Assembly: GCA_003612335.1 (NCBI GenBank)
Contig: RAYO01000028.1
Span: forward strand, 1 to 62,394
Origin: a bacterium 1xD42-67
GTDB lineage: Bacteria; Bacillota; Clostridia; Oscillospirales; Oscillospiraceae
Direction: 5' to 3'
DNA: 62,394 bases
Shown here: positions 34,434 through 41,848 of the stretch, one piece after another
Position numbering within the stretch: position 1 is the stretch's first letter
How the letters are laid out: the number at the start of each line of letters is the position of its first letter
The notes under the pieces: generated by a model
The model's database searches: none
What the model saw: only the letters and a program-made list of their open reading frames with translations
Told to the model about the DNA's origin: nothing
Translations under genes and position numbers: made by a program

Positions 34434-34781
34434 ATGGAACACATTGAAGTGGCGCTCGCTGCGCAAAATCAGTATCTGCGGCACTATGGCTGTCCATCCG
34501 AAGAAGACCACTCGCTGAATGATACGAATAGAGCTTTGATCGAGGCTATGAATCAGTACTACGGCCAAGTTTACGTTGGCTCTATCAATGGGCCTTCTGC
34601 CCTGGTTCAGTACGATGGCGGAAAAATTTACAACTTCCAGTATGATTTTTGTGTAGCCAACTACGACCCTGAATTGGACAAGCTGCTTGAGCAATGGAAG
34701 AAAAATCATATCATCAACCAACTGAACGCAATTTATGCGCGGATTAAGGCGCTGGGCGGACACCTGCTGCTTTGGGTATAG
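34434..34781 (+). CDS. Hypothetical protein, 115 aa
   Basis: ATG 34434 after CGGAGGA. An alpha-beta-beta-alpha pattern with YVGSINGPSALVQYDGGKIYNF in the centre. Not recognised. Confidence 0.62.
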   Translation: MEHIEVALAAQNQYLRHYGCPSEEDHSLNDTNRALIEAMNQYYGQVYVGSINGPSALVQYDGGKIYNFQYDFCVANYDPELDKLLEQWKKNHIINQLNAIYARIKALGGHLLLWV

Positions 34782-34812
34782 CGACATAGAAAATGTTTGA
34801 AAGGGGAGCACA

Positions 34813-35238
34813 ATGAACCAGTATATAGAACTGCGACGTAGGTGGCAACAAGATTTTGCCGCCTTACCCATAAAGTATGCTCTTTCTCAGGAGGATTTAG
34901 CAAAGGGCATGGCGGAGTGGGGCCTGGAACCTACGGATACGGACAAGATCATCAGAACAGGCGCTGGTGCTTTCTACCGCAAGGAGGATGTGCCAAGGCT
35001 TACGGAAATAAGACAACGGCATGAGCAGGAGCTGAAAGACGCTATTGCGGCAGACACTACAGGGGACGGCTTTATCTTCCAAATGTTCTATCGTGAGCTG
35101 GCTGATCATGAGTTTGGCTTTACAATGGAATATGATGAAACTCTTGCCGCGCTCGGCCTTACATGGGAGCAGGTCCAGGCGGATCAACGGCTCAGCCATG
35201 GGCTGAAAAAAGCTGCGCATATGTTTGGGGTGGAATGA
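34813..35238 (+). CDS. Hypothetical protein, 141 aa
   Basis: ATG 34813 after AAAGGGGAG. Mostly helical and acidic. Not recognised. Confidence 0.62.
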   Translation: MNQYIELRRRWQQDFAALPIKYALSQEDLAKGMAEWGLEPTDTDKIIRTGAGAFYRKEDVPRLTEIRQRHEQELKDAIAADTTGDGFIFQMFYRELADHEFGFTMEYDETLAALGLTWEQVQADQRLSHGLKKAAHMFGVE

Positions 35239-35241
35239 ACT

Positions 35242-35490
35242 ATGAGTAGACATTCTAAGAGACAGCAGAACCGCCGGTCCCCTGGAGACACAGGCCGGAC
35301 TATTGCGGATATTGTAATTGTTGTCGAGGACGGCCGTGTGACCGATGTGTACGCCTCAACAGGAAGCGAAGTTCTGGTCGAGGTCATCGACCGAGACACG
35401 CAAGACCCCAAAGAAGAAAGCGAACTCAACAAGCGGATCAAATGTCTGGAGGCAGAGGCTGCCGCTGGGCGAATGATATCCGTCTACTGA
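35242..35490 (+). CDS. Small protein with a VxxGxVxxVY domain, 82 aa
   Basis: ATG 35242, three bases after the preceding stop. After a basic N-terminus, residues 22-50 read IADIVIVVEDGRVTDVYASTG then EVLVEVIDRD. The same strand pattern occurs in the C-terminal half of the 44078 product (VTIEVRDGVVQNVYTS...VRVELLDFD), so this is a repeated small domain of the element. Function unknown. Confidence 0.65.
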   Translation: MSRHSKRQQNRRSPGDTGRTIADIVIVVEDGRVTDVYASTGSEVLVEVIDRDTQDPKEESELNKRIKCLEAEAAAGRMISVY

Positions 35491-35506
35491 GGGAGGAGAA
35501 AATCAA

Positions 35507-36127
35507 TTGAATAAGAGAACGCTAGTCAAAGCATCTGCCGGTGAGCACTGTATCGGTTTTTGCACTGTCAGCCGCAAAAAGAAGTCTCCCAGGGAGTTTC
35601 TGGTCTGCCGGAGCGAGCTGGAAAAGCTGGAGAGCGAGAGGATCGTTATTGCTCAAGATATCCACGGATTTGTGGCCCTGTCGAGGAAAATCCCCGCTGG
35701 AACGCTCCGCATGGAGTTTACCTGGCTTCACAACAGCGGCAAAAACGAGGTCACAGGCTATAAAGAAGATGTGGTTATCCGCTACGACGAACTGATGACC
35801 TTTGTTCATGCCAGTGCCGAAAAGGGAGGCCCTACTAAGTGGGCCGCCCTTTCTGTTACGGAAAGCAGGCTGCCTAGGCTGGTGTTTTACGACACAGCAG
35901 GCCTACACAGATGCCTTGCAAATGCTCAGGTGCGCAGAAAATTGATCCGCTTCCTTCGGGATAATTTTCACTGGCCGGATGCGGAAGAGATTGGTTTCTA
36001 CCCGGATTTCGATCCGTACAGCTTTTCTTTCCGAGAACTTCAATATGGAGTGCCCGGAATGGTTGGTGGGCTAATCCTGCATAATCGGGGCAATATCGAA
36101 AAAGCGTACTACGCTACACATACTTAA
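35507..36127 (+). CDS. Hypothetical protein, 206 aa
   Basis: TTG 35507 start after GGGAGGAG. Beta-rich N-terminal half, helical C-terminal half with HWPDAEEIGFYPDFDPY. Not recognised. Confidence 0.65.
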   Translation: MNKRTLVKASAGEHCIGFCTVSRKKKSPREFLVCRSELEKLESERIVIAQDIHGFVALSRKIPAGTLRMEFTWLHNSGKNEVTGYKEDVVIRYDELMTFVHASAEKGGPTKWAALSVTESRLPRLVFYDTAGLHRCLANAQVRRKLIRFLRDNFHWPDAEEIGFYPDFDPYSFSFRELQYGVPGMVGGLILHNRGNIEKAYYATHT

Positions 36128-36141
36128 CGGAGGTTAATGTG

Positions 36142-36771
36142 ATGACCACAGCCAAAGAGATCGCCAAATACATAATGGAAACCGGCGTGAAGGAAACCAG
36201 TGAGGGAAACTGGTGTTTTCTGTTTAACGAACTGGACAAACTGTTTGGAACGAACCTCTCCCTCAATGTAGGATTGATTGAAGCCGTGGAAGATGTACTC
36301 TATAAGGTCTACGGAGATGCCATTTTGGATTTGTGCGTGGTGGCCCCGTCCGGGACGCCGTTGACCGAGGACAGAAAAATGCGAAACTGGTGCTGCGCCG
36401 GCGAGTGTCCCGGCTACCCGCTCCCCACAGATATGCAGTTTGACATTAATTTTGCGCTGGCCTACTGCCCCAATTATGAGTGGCATGAGGGCGACGAGAG
36501 CATGTTCGGTTCCTATGAGCAGTTCGAGCAGCGGTCGATTAAGCCACTCCCGGCGATGGAGGACCATCTGGTCTATGTAATTACGGGGGAATACAATGGT
36601 ATCCAGGACGAGTGTATGGTATTCAGGCGGAAAGAGAGAGCCATCAGGAAGTTCGAGGAATTGACTGGCCTCACATGGCAGCAATACCTTGATGGGGCGT
36701 ATGAGTATGAGTTCGGTACATACTTCTACCGTTTCTTCGAGTGCATCTATGAGGATCGGGTAGAACAATAA
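36142..36771 (+). CDS. Hypothetical protein, 209 aa
   Basis: ATG 36142 after GGAGGTTA. The middle has MRNWCCAGECPGYPLP, a possible metal site, within a mixed fold. Not recognised. Confidence 0.64.
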   Translation: MTTAKEIAKYIMETGVKETSEGNWCFLFNELDKLFGTNLSLNVGLIEAVEDVLYKVYGDAILDLCVVAPSGTPLTEDRKMRNWCCAGECPGYPLPTDMQFDINFALAYCPNYEWHEGDESMFGSYEQFEQRSIKPLPAMEDHLVYVITGEYNGIQDECMVFRRKERAIRKFEELTGLTWQQYLDGAYEYEFGTYFYRFFECIYEDRVEQ

Positions 36772-36786
36772 GTAAGGAGGCTGTAT

Positions 36787-37335
36787 ATGAACCAAGATCG
36801 ATTGAACACCCTGTTTCACAGCACCTCAGACGAACAGTACAAAAAGTTCCTCTGTGACCGTGGATGGGAATTTGAGACTGAAACGGCGGCAAAGGCTGCC
36901 TATGAGAGGATGAAAAAAGTGTCCGCCGGTGCTGTGCTTACCGAGGAAGAATTCCTTTTGGAATTGAAACCGAAGGATGCGTCTGACTTGGACAAGCAAC
37001 TCTACAATCGGCTTTCTGAACTGGTGGAGCAGGGCGCTCTGCGGGCGGTTGACCTCTATCAGTACGCACATTTCAAGTGGTGTTTCCGCCACCCGGAAGC
37101 AGTTATCGCCTGTGAGATCGGACAGAAACGCTGGGCGGTCAACAACTGTGGTACGGAAATTGCCATGGAGCGCGCTCAGCAGGTCATCCACAGTGAATGG
37201 GGATTTGAGGCTAATCTCGTTGAAATCGTTGGCACACCCTACTATGACGCGACGGACTGGAACTTCATTCAGTTCCGCTGCAAGGGTGTGGGGTGGGTCA
37301 TGCGCAACGATTCCCTATACCAGATCTACCAGTAA
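36787..37335 (+). CDS. Hypothetical protein, 182 aa
   Basis: ATG 36787 after AAGGAGG. A charged helical first half, then strands. Last gene of the leader-5 operon before a terminator hairpin. Not recognised. Confidence 0.65.
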   Translation: MNQDRLNTLFHSTSDEQYKKFLCDRGWEFETETAAKAAYERMKKVSAGAVLTEEEFLLELKPKDASDLDKQLYNRLSELVEQGALRAVDLYQYAHFKWCFRHPEAVIACEIGQKRWAVNNCGTEIAMERAQQVIHSEWGFEANLVEIVGTPYYDATDWNFIQFRCKGVGWVMRNDSLYQIYQ

Positions 37336-37380
37336 GGCCATCACTGCTGGCTGCCAGGACTGCGCCAGAATTGAGGGCAA

Positions 37381-37423
37381 GGGAAACCGGGACGCTGCAA
37401 ACTCCGCAGCGCCCCGGTTTCCC
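37381..37423 (+). terminator. Terminator-like hairpin after the leader-5 operon
   Basis: GGGAAACCGGG-a-CGCTGC pairs with GCAGCG-c-CCCGGTTTCCC. It is very stable; no clear U-run follows (GAAATAAAA). Confidence 0.7.
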
Positions 37424-37455
37424 GAAATAAAAGTCACCATTAATAAAAGGAATCC

Positions 37456-37484
37456 TTGCAAAATTGATGAAAAAAGCATATAAT
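37456..37484 (+). promoter_or_regulatory. Promoter of the Rpn nuclease gene
   Basis: TTGCAA (37456-37461), 17 bp, TATAAT (37479-37484). It is the same core promoter as several leader copies but without leader RNA, ending 24 bp before the gene. Confidence 0.82.
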
Positions 37485-37508
37485 AAAAATAACAAGGAAG
37501 GTCAGAGC

Positions 37509-38375
37509 ATGTCAACTACGATTACGCCACTTTCACAGCTTCCTTTGTCAGATGACTTCATGTTTGGCGAGGTCATGCGGCAGCCCGATGTATGCAGGCT
37601 TTTCCTTGAGTGCTTGCTGGAAAAGGATATCGCCCGCATTGAGTATATCAGCAAGCAGGAAGATATGACGGACGATGTTTCCGGGCATGGGATCCGATTG
37701 GATGTCTATCTGAATGATGCCGCCGGCACCCATTACGATATTGAGATGCAAAAAATCAGCAGCAATGGCCTGGAGCGGCGTATCCGATACTACCAGAGTG
37801 GCATTGACCGCCGGTGCTTGGGCAAGGGACTGGACTACACCGAACTACCAGAAAGCTATGTTATTTTTATCTGTGATTTTGACTACTATCATGCAGGCTT
37901 GGCCCGTTATGAGCGAATAAGCCGTATCAATGGCCACAAAGACATTGTCTATGATGATGGTAGTCATGCAATTATTCTAAACAGCCACTACGAGGAGGGC
38001 AACGCTCCTGCGCCTATTCTGGAATTTCTGGATTATGTCCGAACGAATAATGATCAGTTACAGCCATCGAGTGAACTGGTGCAAAGAGCTAAACAGGCCG
38101 TACATACTGTGCGCAACGACCGGACAAAGGAGGTGTCTTATATGACCTGGGCGATGAAAACCAGAGACTTGCTGCGACAAGGCCGCGAGGAAGGCCGTGC
38201 AGAGGGCCGCGAGGAAGGCCGTGCCGAAATGCGTGAAGAAGGTATTAAAGCTCTTGTGGTCACGCTAAAGGGCCTTTCTCAGACGCCGAATCTGGCTGTT
38301 CAAAAGGTGATAGAACAGTTTGGTCTGTCCGCAGCGGAAGCAGAGGAAAAGACAAAGCTGTATTGGGAGCAGTGA
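37509..38375 (+). CDS. Rpn-family PD-(D/E)XK nuclease (PDDEXK_2 transposase-like)
   Basis: 288 aa from ATG 37509; the earlier frame start overlaps the promoter. The N-terminus LPLSDDFMFGEVM...RLFLECLLEKDI and catalytic region RLDVYLNDAAGTHYDIEMQ (D65, E79, Q81) match the Rpn/PDDEXK_2 family, which cuts DNA and in E. coli includes phage-defence toxins. The C-terminus carries Glu/Arg/Gly repeats (GREEGRAEGREEGR) typical of these proteins. An internal ribosome binding site AAAGGAGGTG (38126-38135) stands before in-frame Met212, and a second copy of this C-terminal region follows as its own ORF. In E. coli Rpn genes the internal C-terminal product restrains the toxic full-length enzyme. Confidence 0.88.
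   Translation: MSTTITPLSQLPLSDDFMFGEVMRQPDVCRLFLECLLEKDIARIEYISKQEDMTDDVSGHGIRLDVYLNDAAGTHYDIEMQKISSNGLERRIRYYQSGIDRRCLGKGLDYTELPESYVIFICDFDYYHAGLARYERISRINGHKDIVYDDGSHAIILNSHYEEGNAPAPILEFLDYVRTNNDQLQPSSELVQRAKQAVHTVRNDRTKEVSYMTWAMKTRDLLRQGREEGRAEGREEGRAEMREEGIKALVVTLKGLSQTPNLAVQKVIEQFGLSAAEAEEKTKLYWEQ
38142..38375 (+). CDS. Internal in-frame Rpn C-terminal protein (candidate intragenic antitoxin)
   Basis: ATG 38142 lies six bases after AAAGGAGGTG, one of the best ribosome binding sites in the window, in frame inside the Rpn gene. It would yield 77 aa (MTWAMKTRDLLRQG...) lacking the nuclease core. Known E. coli Rpn genes use such internal starts to make an inhibitor; here the role is inferred from that precedent. 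Confidence 0.6.
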   Translation: MTWAMKTRDLLRQGREEGRAEGREEGRAEMREEGIKALVVTLKGLSQTPNLAVQKVIEQFGLSAAEAEEKTKLYWEQ

Positions 38376-38384
38376 GCTGACAAA

Positions 38385-38630
38385 ATGACTTGGGCGATGA
38401 AAACCAGAGACTTGTTGCGACAAGGCCGCGAGGAAGGCCGCGCAGAGGGCCGCAAGGAAGGTCGCATAGAGGGCCGCGCTGAAATGCGTGAAGAAAGTAT
38501 TAAAACTCTTGTGGTCACGCTAAAGGATCTTTCTCAGACACCGAATCTGGCTGTTCAAAAAGTGATAGAACAGTTTGGTTTGTCCGCAGCGGAGGCAGAG
38601 GAAAAGACGAAGCTGTATTGGGAGCAGTGA
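38385..38630 (+). CDS. Tandem duplicate of the Rpn C-terminal ORF
   Basis: 81 aa, nearly identical to the internal product at 38142-38375, with four extra residues in the Glu/Arg/Gly repeat (GRKEGRIEGRAEM). It starts nine bases after the Rpn stop. The strong ribosome binding site was not duplicated (GAGCTGACAAA precedes ATG), so translation probably relies on coupling. It may be a second inhibitor gene or a duplication relic. Confidence 0.62.
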   Translation: MTWAMKTRDLLRQGREEGRAEGRKEGRIEGRAEMREESIKTLVVTLKDLSQTPNLAVQKVIEQFGLSAAEAEEKTKLYWEQ

Positions 38631-38652
38631 TTTGCCGCCATAATAAAAAAGC

Positions 38653-38681
38653 TTGCAATTCTCTACACAATTGGATATAAT
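38653..38681 (+). promoter_or_regulatory. Promoter of leader RNA copy 6
   Basis: TTGCAA (38653-38658), 17 bp, TATAAT (38676-38681). Confidence 0.85.
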
Positions 38682-38687
38682 TCTTTC

Positions 38688-38772
38688 ATACAGTATCAAT
38701 TGATTGTGTAAGCAGTCAAAGTAGCCGTGTTACAAAGCGTCCAGAGGTATTCTACCTTTGGACGCTTTTTTA
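38688..38772 (+). ncRNA. Leader RNA copy 6
   Basis: ACAGTATCAA, hairpin GATTG/CAGTC, AAAGTAGCCGTGTTACAAAGCG, then AGCGTCCAGAGGT...ACCTTTGGACGCT and six T, followed by ATTATATATA. Next come GCCCTACAGGGC and a third hairpin. Confidence 0.82.
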
Positions 38773-38800
38773 TTATATATAGCCCTACAGGGCACAGTTT

Positions 38801-38826
38801 TGGACACAGATTAGTGTCCTTTTTTC
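38801..38826 (+). terminator. Downstream U-tailed hairpin of leader 6
   Basis: GGACACagattaGTGTCC followed by six T, 120 bp before the first gene. The 5' arm begins GGAC, like those of leaders 7-9. Confidence 0.65.
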
Positions 38827-38949
38827 ATCTTATAAAAAGGGGGGAACAGATCTGCTGTAAGCAGCACATGCAAAAGTTAAAATGTATGAAAAGAATCCGT
38901 TGGGGTAATGCCCCCACAGAACGCAACATCATTTATGAGGAGGACAATC

Positions 38950-39513
38950 ATGGATAAAAGCCAAATGACCGAATACATCAAAATAAATTTCCCGTTGAAT
39001 GAAACAGATTACTTAATGGGAAATGGCGAGGGGATGTGGCTGAAGGTTGATCCAACGACCAAGGCTGCGTATGATGCGGATGCCTCTGGCGGCCACTATG
39101 TTGGCATTTTGGACAATGACAGCGTCTACTTTCCCGGTTTGAACCATGGCGAGTGTATCCCGTTTGAAATGCGGGGAGTTTATCGGCCAGTCGCAGATTT
39201 TCCCGGCCTCTTGTCCAAACTCACTCGACTCACCCCGGAGGGTAAGGCGATCATCATAAGAGCGATTGCTTCCCGAAAAGGGGCTGGACATATGACGGAC
39301 TCATCGGATCAGAGTTGTGAGGGGACAACCTGCTGCGATTGCCAGTTTTGTGGAGACAAGTATAGTTTCCCAACGCCCAATGACCTGTTATACATGGACC
39401 CGAAAGACCCGTTGATAAAGCACTTCTATTGCTGCTGTGGTGATTGTGAGCTCTATGAGAAGGATATCACTGGGCTTGGCATTCAGGAGTGCGAACATTT
39501 TGAGGAGTTGTAA
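38950..39513 (+). CDS. Hypothetical protein with Cys-rich C-terminus, 187 aa
   Basis: ATG 38950 after GAGGAGGA. The N-terminal 115 residues are mixed alpha/beta. The C-terminal 70 hold CEGTTCCDCQFCGD and YCCCGDCELYE...CEHFE, a likely two-site zinc domain related in style to the other Cys-rich proteins here. Not recognised. Confidence 0.68.
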   Translation: MDKSQMTEYIKINFPLNETDYLMGNGEGMWLKVDPTTKAAYDADASGGHYVGILDNDSVYFPGLNHGECIPFEMRGVYRPVADFPGLLSKLTRLTPEGKAIIIRAIASRKGAGHMTDSSDQSCEGTTCCDCQFCGDKYSFPTPNDLLYMDPKDPLIKHFYCCCGDCELYEKDITGLGIQECEHFEEL

Positions 39514-39617
39514 CCATTAAACCTGACTGCCAATACCGCAATATTCAAATGGCACCACTGCAGTCGAAAAAGTTTAGAAACAAAACGGCCATCAAAAGTG
39601 TCGAAAGGAGCATCGCT

Positions 39618-39983
39618 ATGGCAAAATACATCCCCCCTGAACAAATGACGATCCAGCAGATTCAAGCGGAAATAGATCAGGCTTTTCAGCGGTGGAATGA
39701 TATAGCCTGCAATGGATGCCAGGATCCAATTTGGCCAGATGGAATGAACATGAACATAGTCCGCAATCACATCATTTTCTGGTACGAGCTATTAGATGAA
39801 AGGCGCAGTAAGGATACGCAGATGTCTCTTTGGGGCAGCCCCGCTGTTGAAGAGCGGGATAGACCTGTCCCACCGAAAGTTTCCGACAAATATATGGTCG
39901 CTGGCTGTGAGTATTCTGACCGCCTAAATGGTAGATATGGCTCAACGCTGGTGTGGGGAGCAAAGGGCGCATACAAGGCTTAA
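39618..39983 (+). CDS. Hypothetical protein with clamp-motif-like QMSLW, 121 aa
   Basis: ATG 39618 after AAAGGAG; the longer frame has no ribosome binding site. The helical N-terminus ends in ERRSKDTQMSLWGSPAVEERD; QMSLW is close to the bacterial sliding-clamp-binding consensus QL(S/D)LF. The C-terminal 40 residues contain an extended Pro/Tyr-rich part. Otherwise not recognised. Confidence 0.63.
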   Translation: MAKYIPPEQMTIQQIQAEIDQAFQRWNDIACNGCQDPIWPDGMNMNIVRNHIIFWYELLDERRSKDTQMSLWGSPAVEERDRPVPPKVSDKYMVAGCEYSDRLNGRYGSTLVWGAKGAYKA

Positions 39984-40070
39984 CTTTGTGCTGTTTTAGC
40001 ATCCCAAATAAGATTATATTAGCATTCTGCTTCTATTTCTGGCAAAAAACTATGAAAAGAGGAGTTTATG

Positions 40071-40316
40071 ATGGTATTAAAAGATGGAGAAACATTGCGC
40101 TGTCCTAAATGTGGGGGGATAGAATTCTGCGCCACAGCACATGTTACCCAAGATTGGGAATTGAATGAAGAGGGCACGTTTCAAAAATGCTTAAACGATT
40201 GCGTTGAAGTAACGCATTTCCCAGATGCAGAGGATATTTGGGATTGTAAAAATTGTGGGTACAGCGATTCGGGGCAAAAGTTTATTGCCAAACTTGGAAA
40301 GGAGAAAGAGGGATGA
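40071..40316 (+). CDS. Zinc-ribbon protein, 81 aa
   Basis: ATG 40071 (an ATG just before is also possible) after GAGGAG. CPKC at residues 11-14, then C20, C40, C44, and CKNC at 59-62 form a zinc ribbon split by an insert. Likely a small nucleic-acid- or protein-binding protein. Its stop overlaps the next start. Confidence 0.68.
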   Translation: MVLKDGETLRCPKCGGIEFCATAHVTQDWELNEEGTFQKCLNDCVEVTHFPDAEDIWDCKNCGYSDSGQKFIAKLGKEKEG

Positions 40317-40552
40317 AATTTGTACTGATTGAGGTCATTGAGCGGGAAATCAGCACCCCTGCGTTCTTTGGGACCTACCAGGAAGCCTATGACGAGATGG
40401 TCTCCCGTGTCCGGGAGGCATTTGACGAAGAAGACATCACCTTCGGCGAGCCGGACGATTGCCCCGAAAATGGAGAGGCGGCTGTCATGGAGACGACCGC
40501 CTATGGCGAAAGGCATGGCAATAACTACGACTGGAAGATTTTTGAGATTTGA
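40313..40552 (+). CDS. Small acidic hypothetical protein, 79 aa
   Basis: ATG 40313 overlaps the previous stop (ATGA) with AAGGAG upstream. Beta-alpha-beta pattern with acidic residues; not recognised. The 150 bp to the next gene contain only a short hairpin-like repeat (GCCCTTGGAGAGGGGC). Confidence 0.6.
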   Translation: MKFVLIEVIEREISTPAFFGTYQEAYDEMVSRVREAFDEEDITFGEPDDCPENGEAAVMETTAYGERHGNNYDWKIFEI

Positions 40553-40700
40553 CGGCAAATGCCCCTCCTTTTCAGCAGGGACGTTTTTTGAGATGTGGTG
40601 ACTCCTTATCCGACAAAAGATGTAAGACCGGCCTACATAGCACAGCCCTTGGAGAGGGGCTCTAATAACTACTACTCTATAATACAAGGAGCCTCAAAAA

Positions 40701-41051
40701 ATGAAGAGGAAAAATATGGAGTTTACTTGCCGCACCGAGGACTGCATCCATTGGGAAGCTGGCGGCTGTAAGCATCCGGCTGCCATTACAATTCAAAAGC
40801 ATTGCTGCACAGATTATGAATTTAAGAGACACGCTCTCACCGCAGAGCTTCAAACCCGTAAGTTCGCCTCGCCGGAGCGCATGGTGGAGATCGCCAATAA
40901 TGCAATTGATTCATTTGGGGAACTACTAAATGGCCGGATGCTCTATGATGCTCTAGCTGGTTCCTTGAAAATGGACGATGCAGAGATTCTCGCTGCAGGC
41001 TTTACCACCTTGCGGGAGTTCATGGGTGAAAACGATAACGACAAAGAATAG
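40701..41051 (+). CDS. Hypothetical protein with N-terminal DCIHW Cys cluster, 116 aa
   Basis: ATG 40701 after AAGGAG. Residues 10-39 read CRTEDCIHWEAGGCKHP...ITIQKHCCTDYE. The same arrangement (CDTPDCIHWKDGACAKE...VTIQEHHCVDYE) opens the product of 44078, defining a repeated small metal-binding domain. The rest is helical. Confidence 0.66.
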   Translation: MKRKNMEFTCRTEDCIHWEAGGCKHPAAITIQKHCCTDYEFKRHALTAELQTRKFASPERMVEIANNAIDSFGELLNGRMLYDALAGSLKMDDAEILAAGFTTLREFMGENDNDKE

Positions 41052-41117
41052 TTCTCACTCATACGGACTCTAAGGAACCAGCCATAAATTAGTGCCTGAA
41101 AAGAGTTTGAATTAGGA

Positions 41118-41146
41118 TTGCAATATTTATGCAAGTAAGGTATAAT
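41118..41146 (+). promoter_or_regulatory. Promoter of leader RNA copy 7
   Basis: TTGCAA (41118-41123), 17 bp, TATAAT (41141-41146). Confidence 0.85.
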
Positions 41147-41151
41147 GTCAT

Positions 41152-41239
41152 CATAAAGTATCAGTTGATTGCAGAGCAATCAAAGTTACCGTGTTACAAA
41201 GCGCTCAGAGGTATTTATGCCTTTGAGCGCTTTTTTTTA
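41152..41239 (+). ncRNA. Leader RNA copy 7
   Basis: AAAGTATCAG, hairpin GATTG/CAATC, AAAGTTACCGTGTTACAAAGCG, then AGCGCTCAGAGGT...GCCTTTGAGCGCT and eight T, followed by TATATATGGCCCTCCGGGGC. Confidence 0.85.
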
Positions 41240-41268
41240 TTATATATGGCCCTCCGGGGCAAAAGTTT

Positions 41269-41293
41269 GGGACGCTGAAAAGCGTCCCTTTTT
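41269..41293 (+). terminator. Downstream U-tailed hairpin of leader 7
   Basis: GGGACGCTgaaaAGCGTCCC followed by five T, 29 bp before the GTG start of the next gene. Confidence 0.78.
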
Positions 41294-41321
41294 CATTTCA
41301 CGAACAAGGAGGTGAACAAAA

Positions 41322-41639
41322 GTGAGCGAAGAGTTGGTCTACATTATCTCGCCCTACGCTGGGGACATCGAGGCCAATGTAAAGTTTGCAATCCGTTGCT
41401 GCCGGTTGGCTATACAGCAGGGGTACACACCCATTGCTGTCCACTTACTCTATCCGCAGATCCTGGATGACCAAAACCCGGCTGAGCGTGCAATGGGGCT
41501 TCAGTTGGGACTGAATATCCTGCGGCACTGTGCTGCGGCATGGGTTTGCGGAACCAAGATCAGCCGCGGCATGGACGGTGAGATCCAAGCGGCAAAACAA
41601 TTGAACATCCCCATTCGATATGTGGAGGAAATCAAATGA
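41322..41639 (+). CDS. DUF4406-like (nucleoside deoxyribosyltransferase-like) protein
   Basis: 105 aa from GTG 41322 after AAGGAGGTG. YIISPYAGDIEANVKFAIRCCRLAIQQG, HLLYPQILDD, ERAMGLQLGLNIL and GTKISRGMDGEIQAAKQLNI follow the DUF4406 pattern, a Rossmann-like family related to nucleoside 2-deoxyribosyltransferases. A nucleotide- or base-handling role is possible but unproven. A broken copy follows at 43083. Confidence 0.8.
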   Translation: MSEELVYIISPYAGDIEANVKFAIRCCRLAIQQGYTPIAVHLLYPQILDDQNPAERAMGLQLGLNILRHCAAAWVCGTKISRGMDGEIQAAKQLNIPIRYVEEIK

Positions 41640-41833
41640 AACAACTTGGAAACTTGGCGCTTGTCTGCGCAAAGCGGCCGTCTCTGCTGCTGCAAATCCA
41701 TAACGGCATGGCATCCGTTTACGTGGGTGCTGGGCCAGATCGGACAGTGCTCAGCACCCGTTGGGACAATGATGTGGAAATTGAGCGCATCATCTACGAG
41801 CTCAACTTTGGGAAGTACACGGAGCAGCGATAA
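41636..41833 (+). CDS. Small protein, 65 aa, paralogue of the 43404 product
   Basis: ATG 41636 overlaps the previous stop (ATGA). MKQLGNLALVCAKRPSLLLQ, then strands and IIYELNFGKY, nearly identical to the first 60 residues of the 132 aa product of 43404. Beta-rich, function unknown. Confidence 0.7.
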   Translation: MKQLGNLALVCAKRPSLLLQIHNGMASVYVGAGPDRTVLSTRWDNDVEIERIIYELNFGKYTEQR

Positions 41834-41848
41834 GGAAAGGAGGCACAT

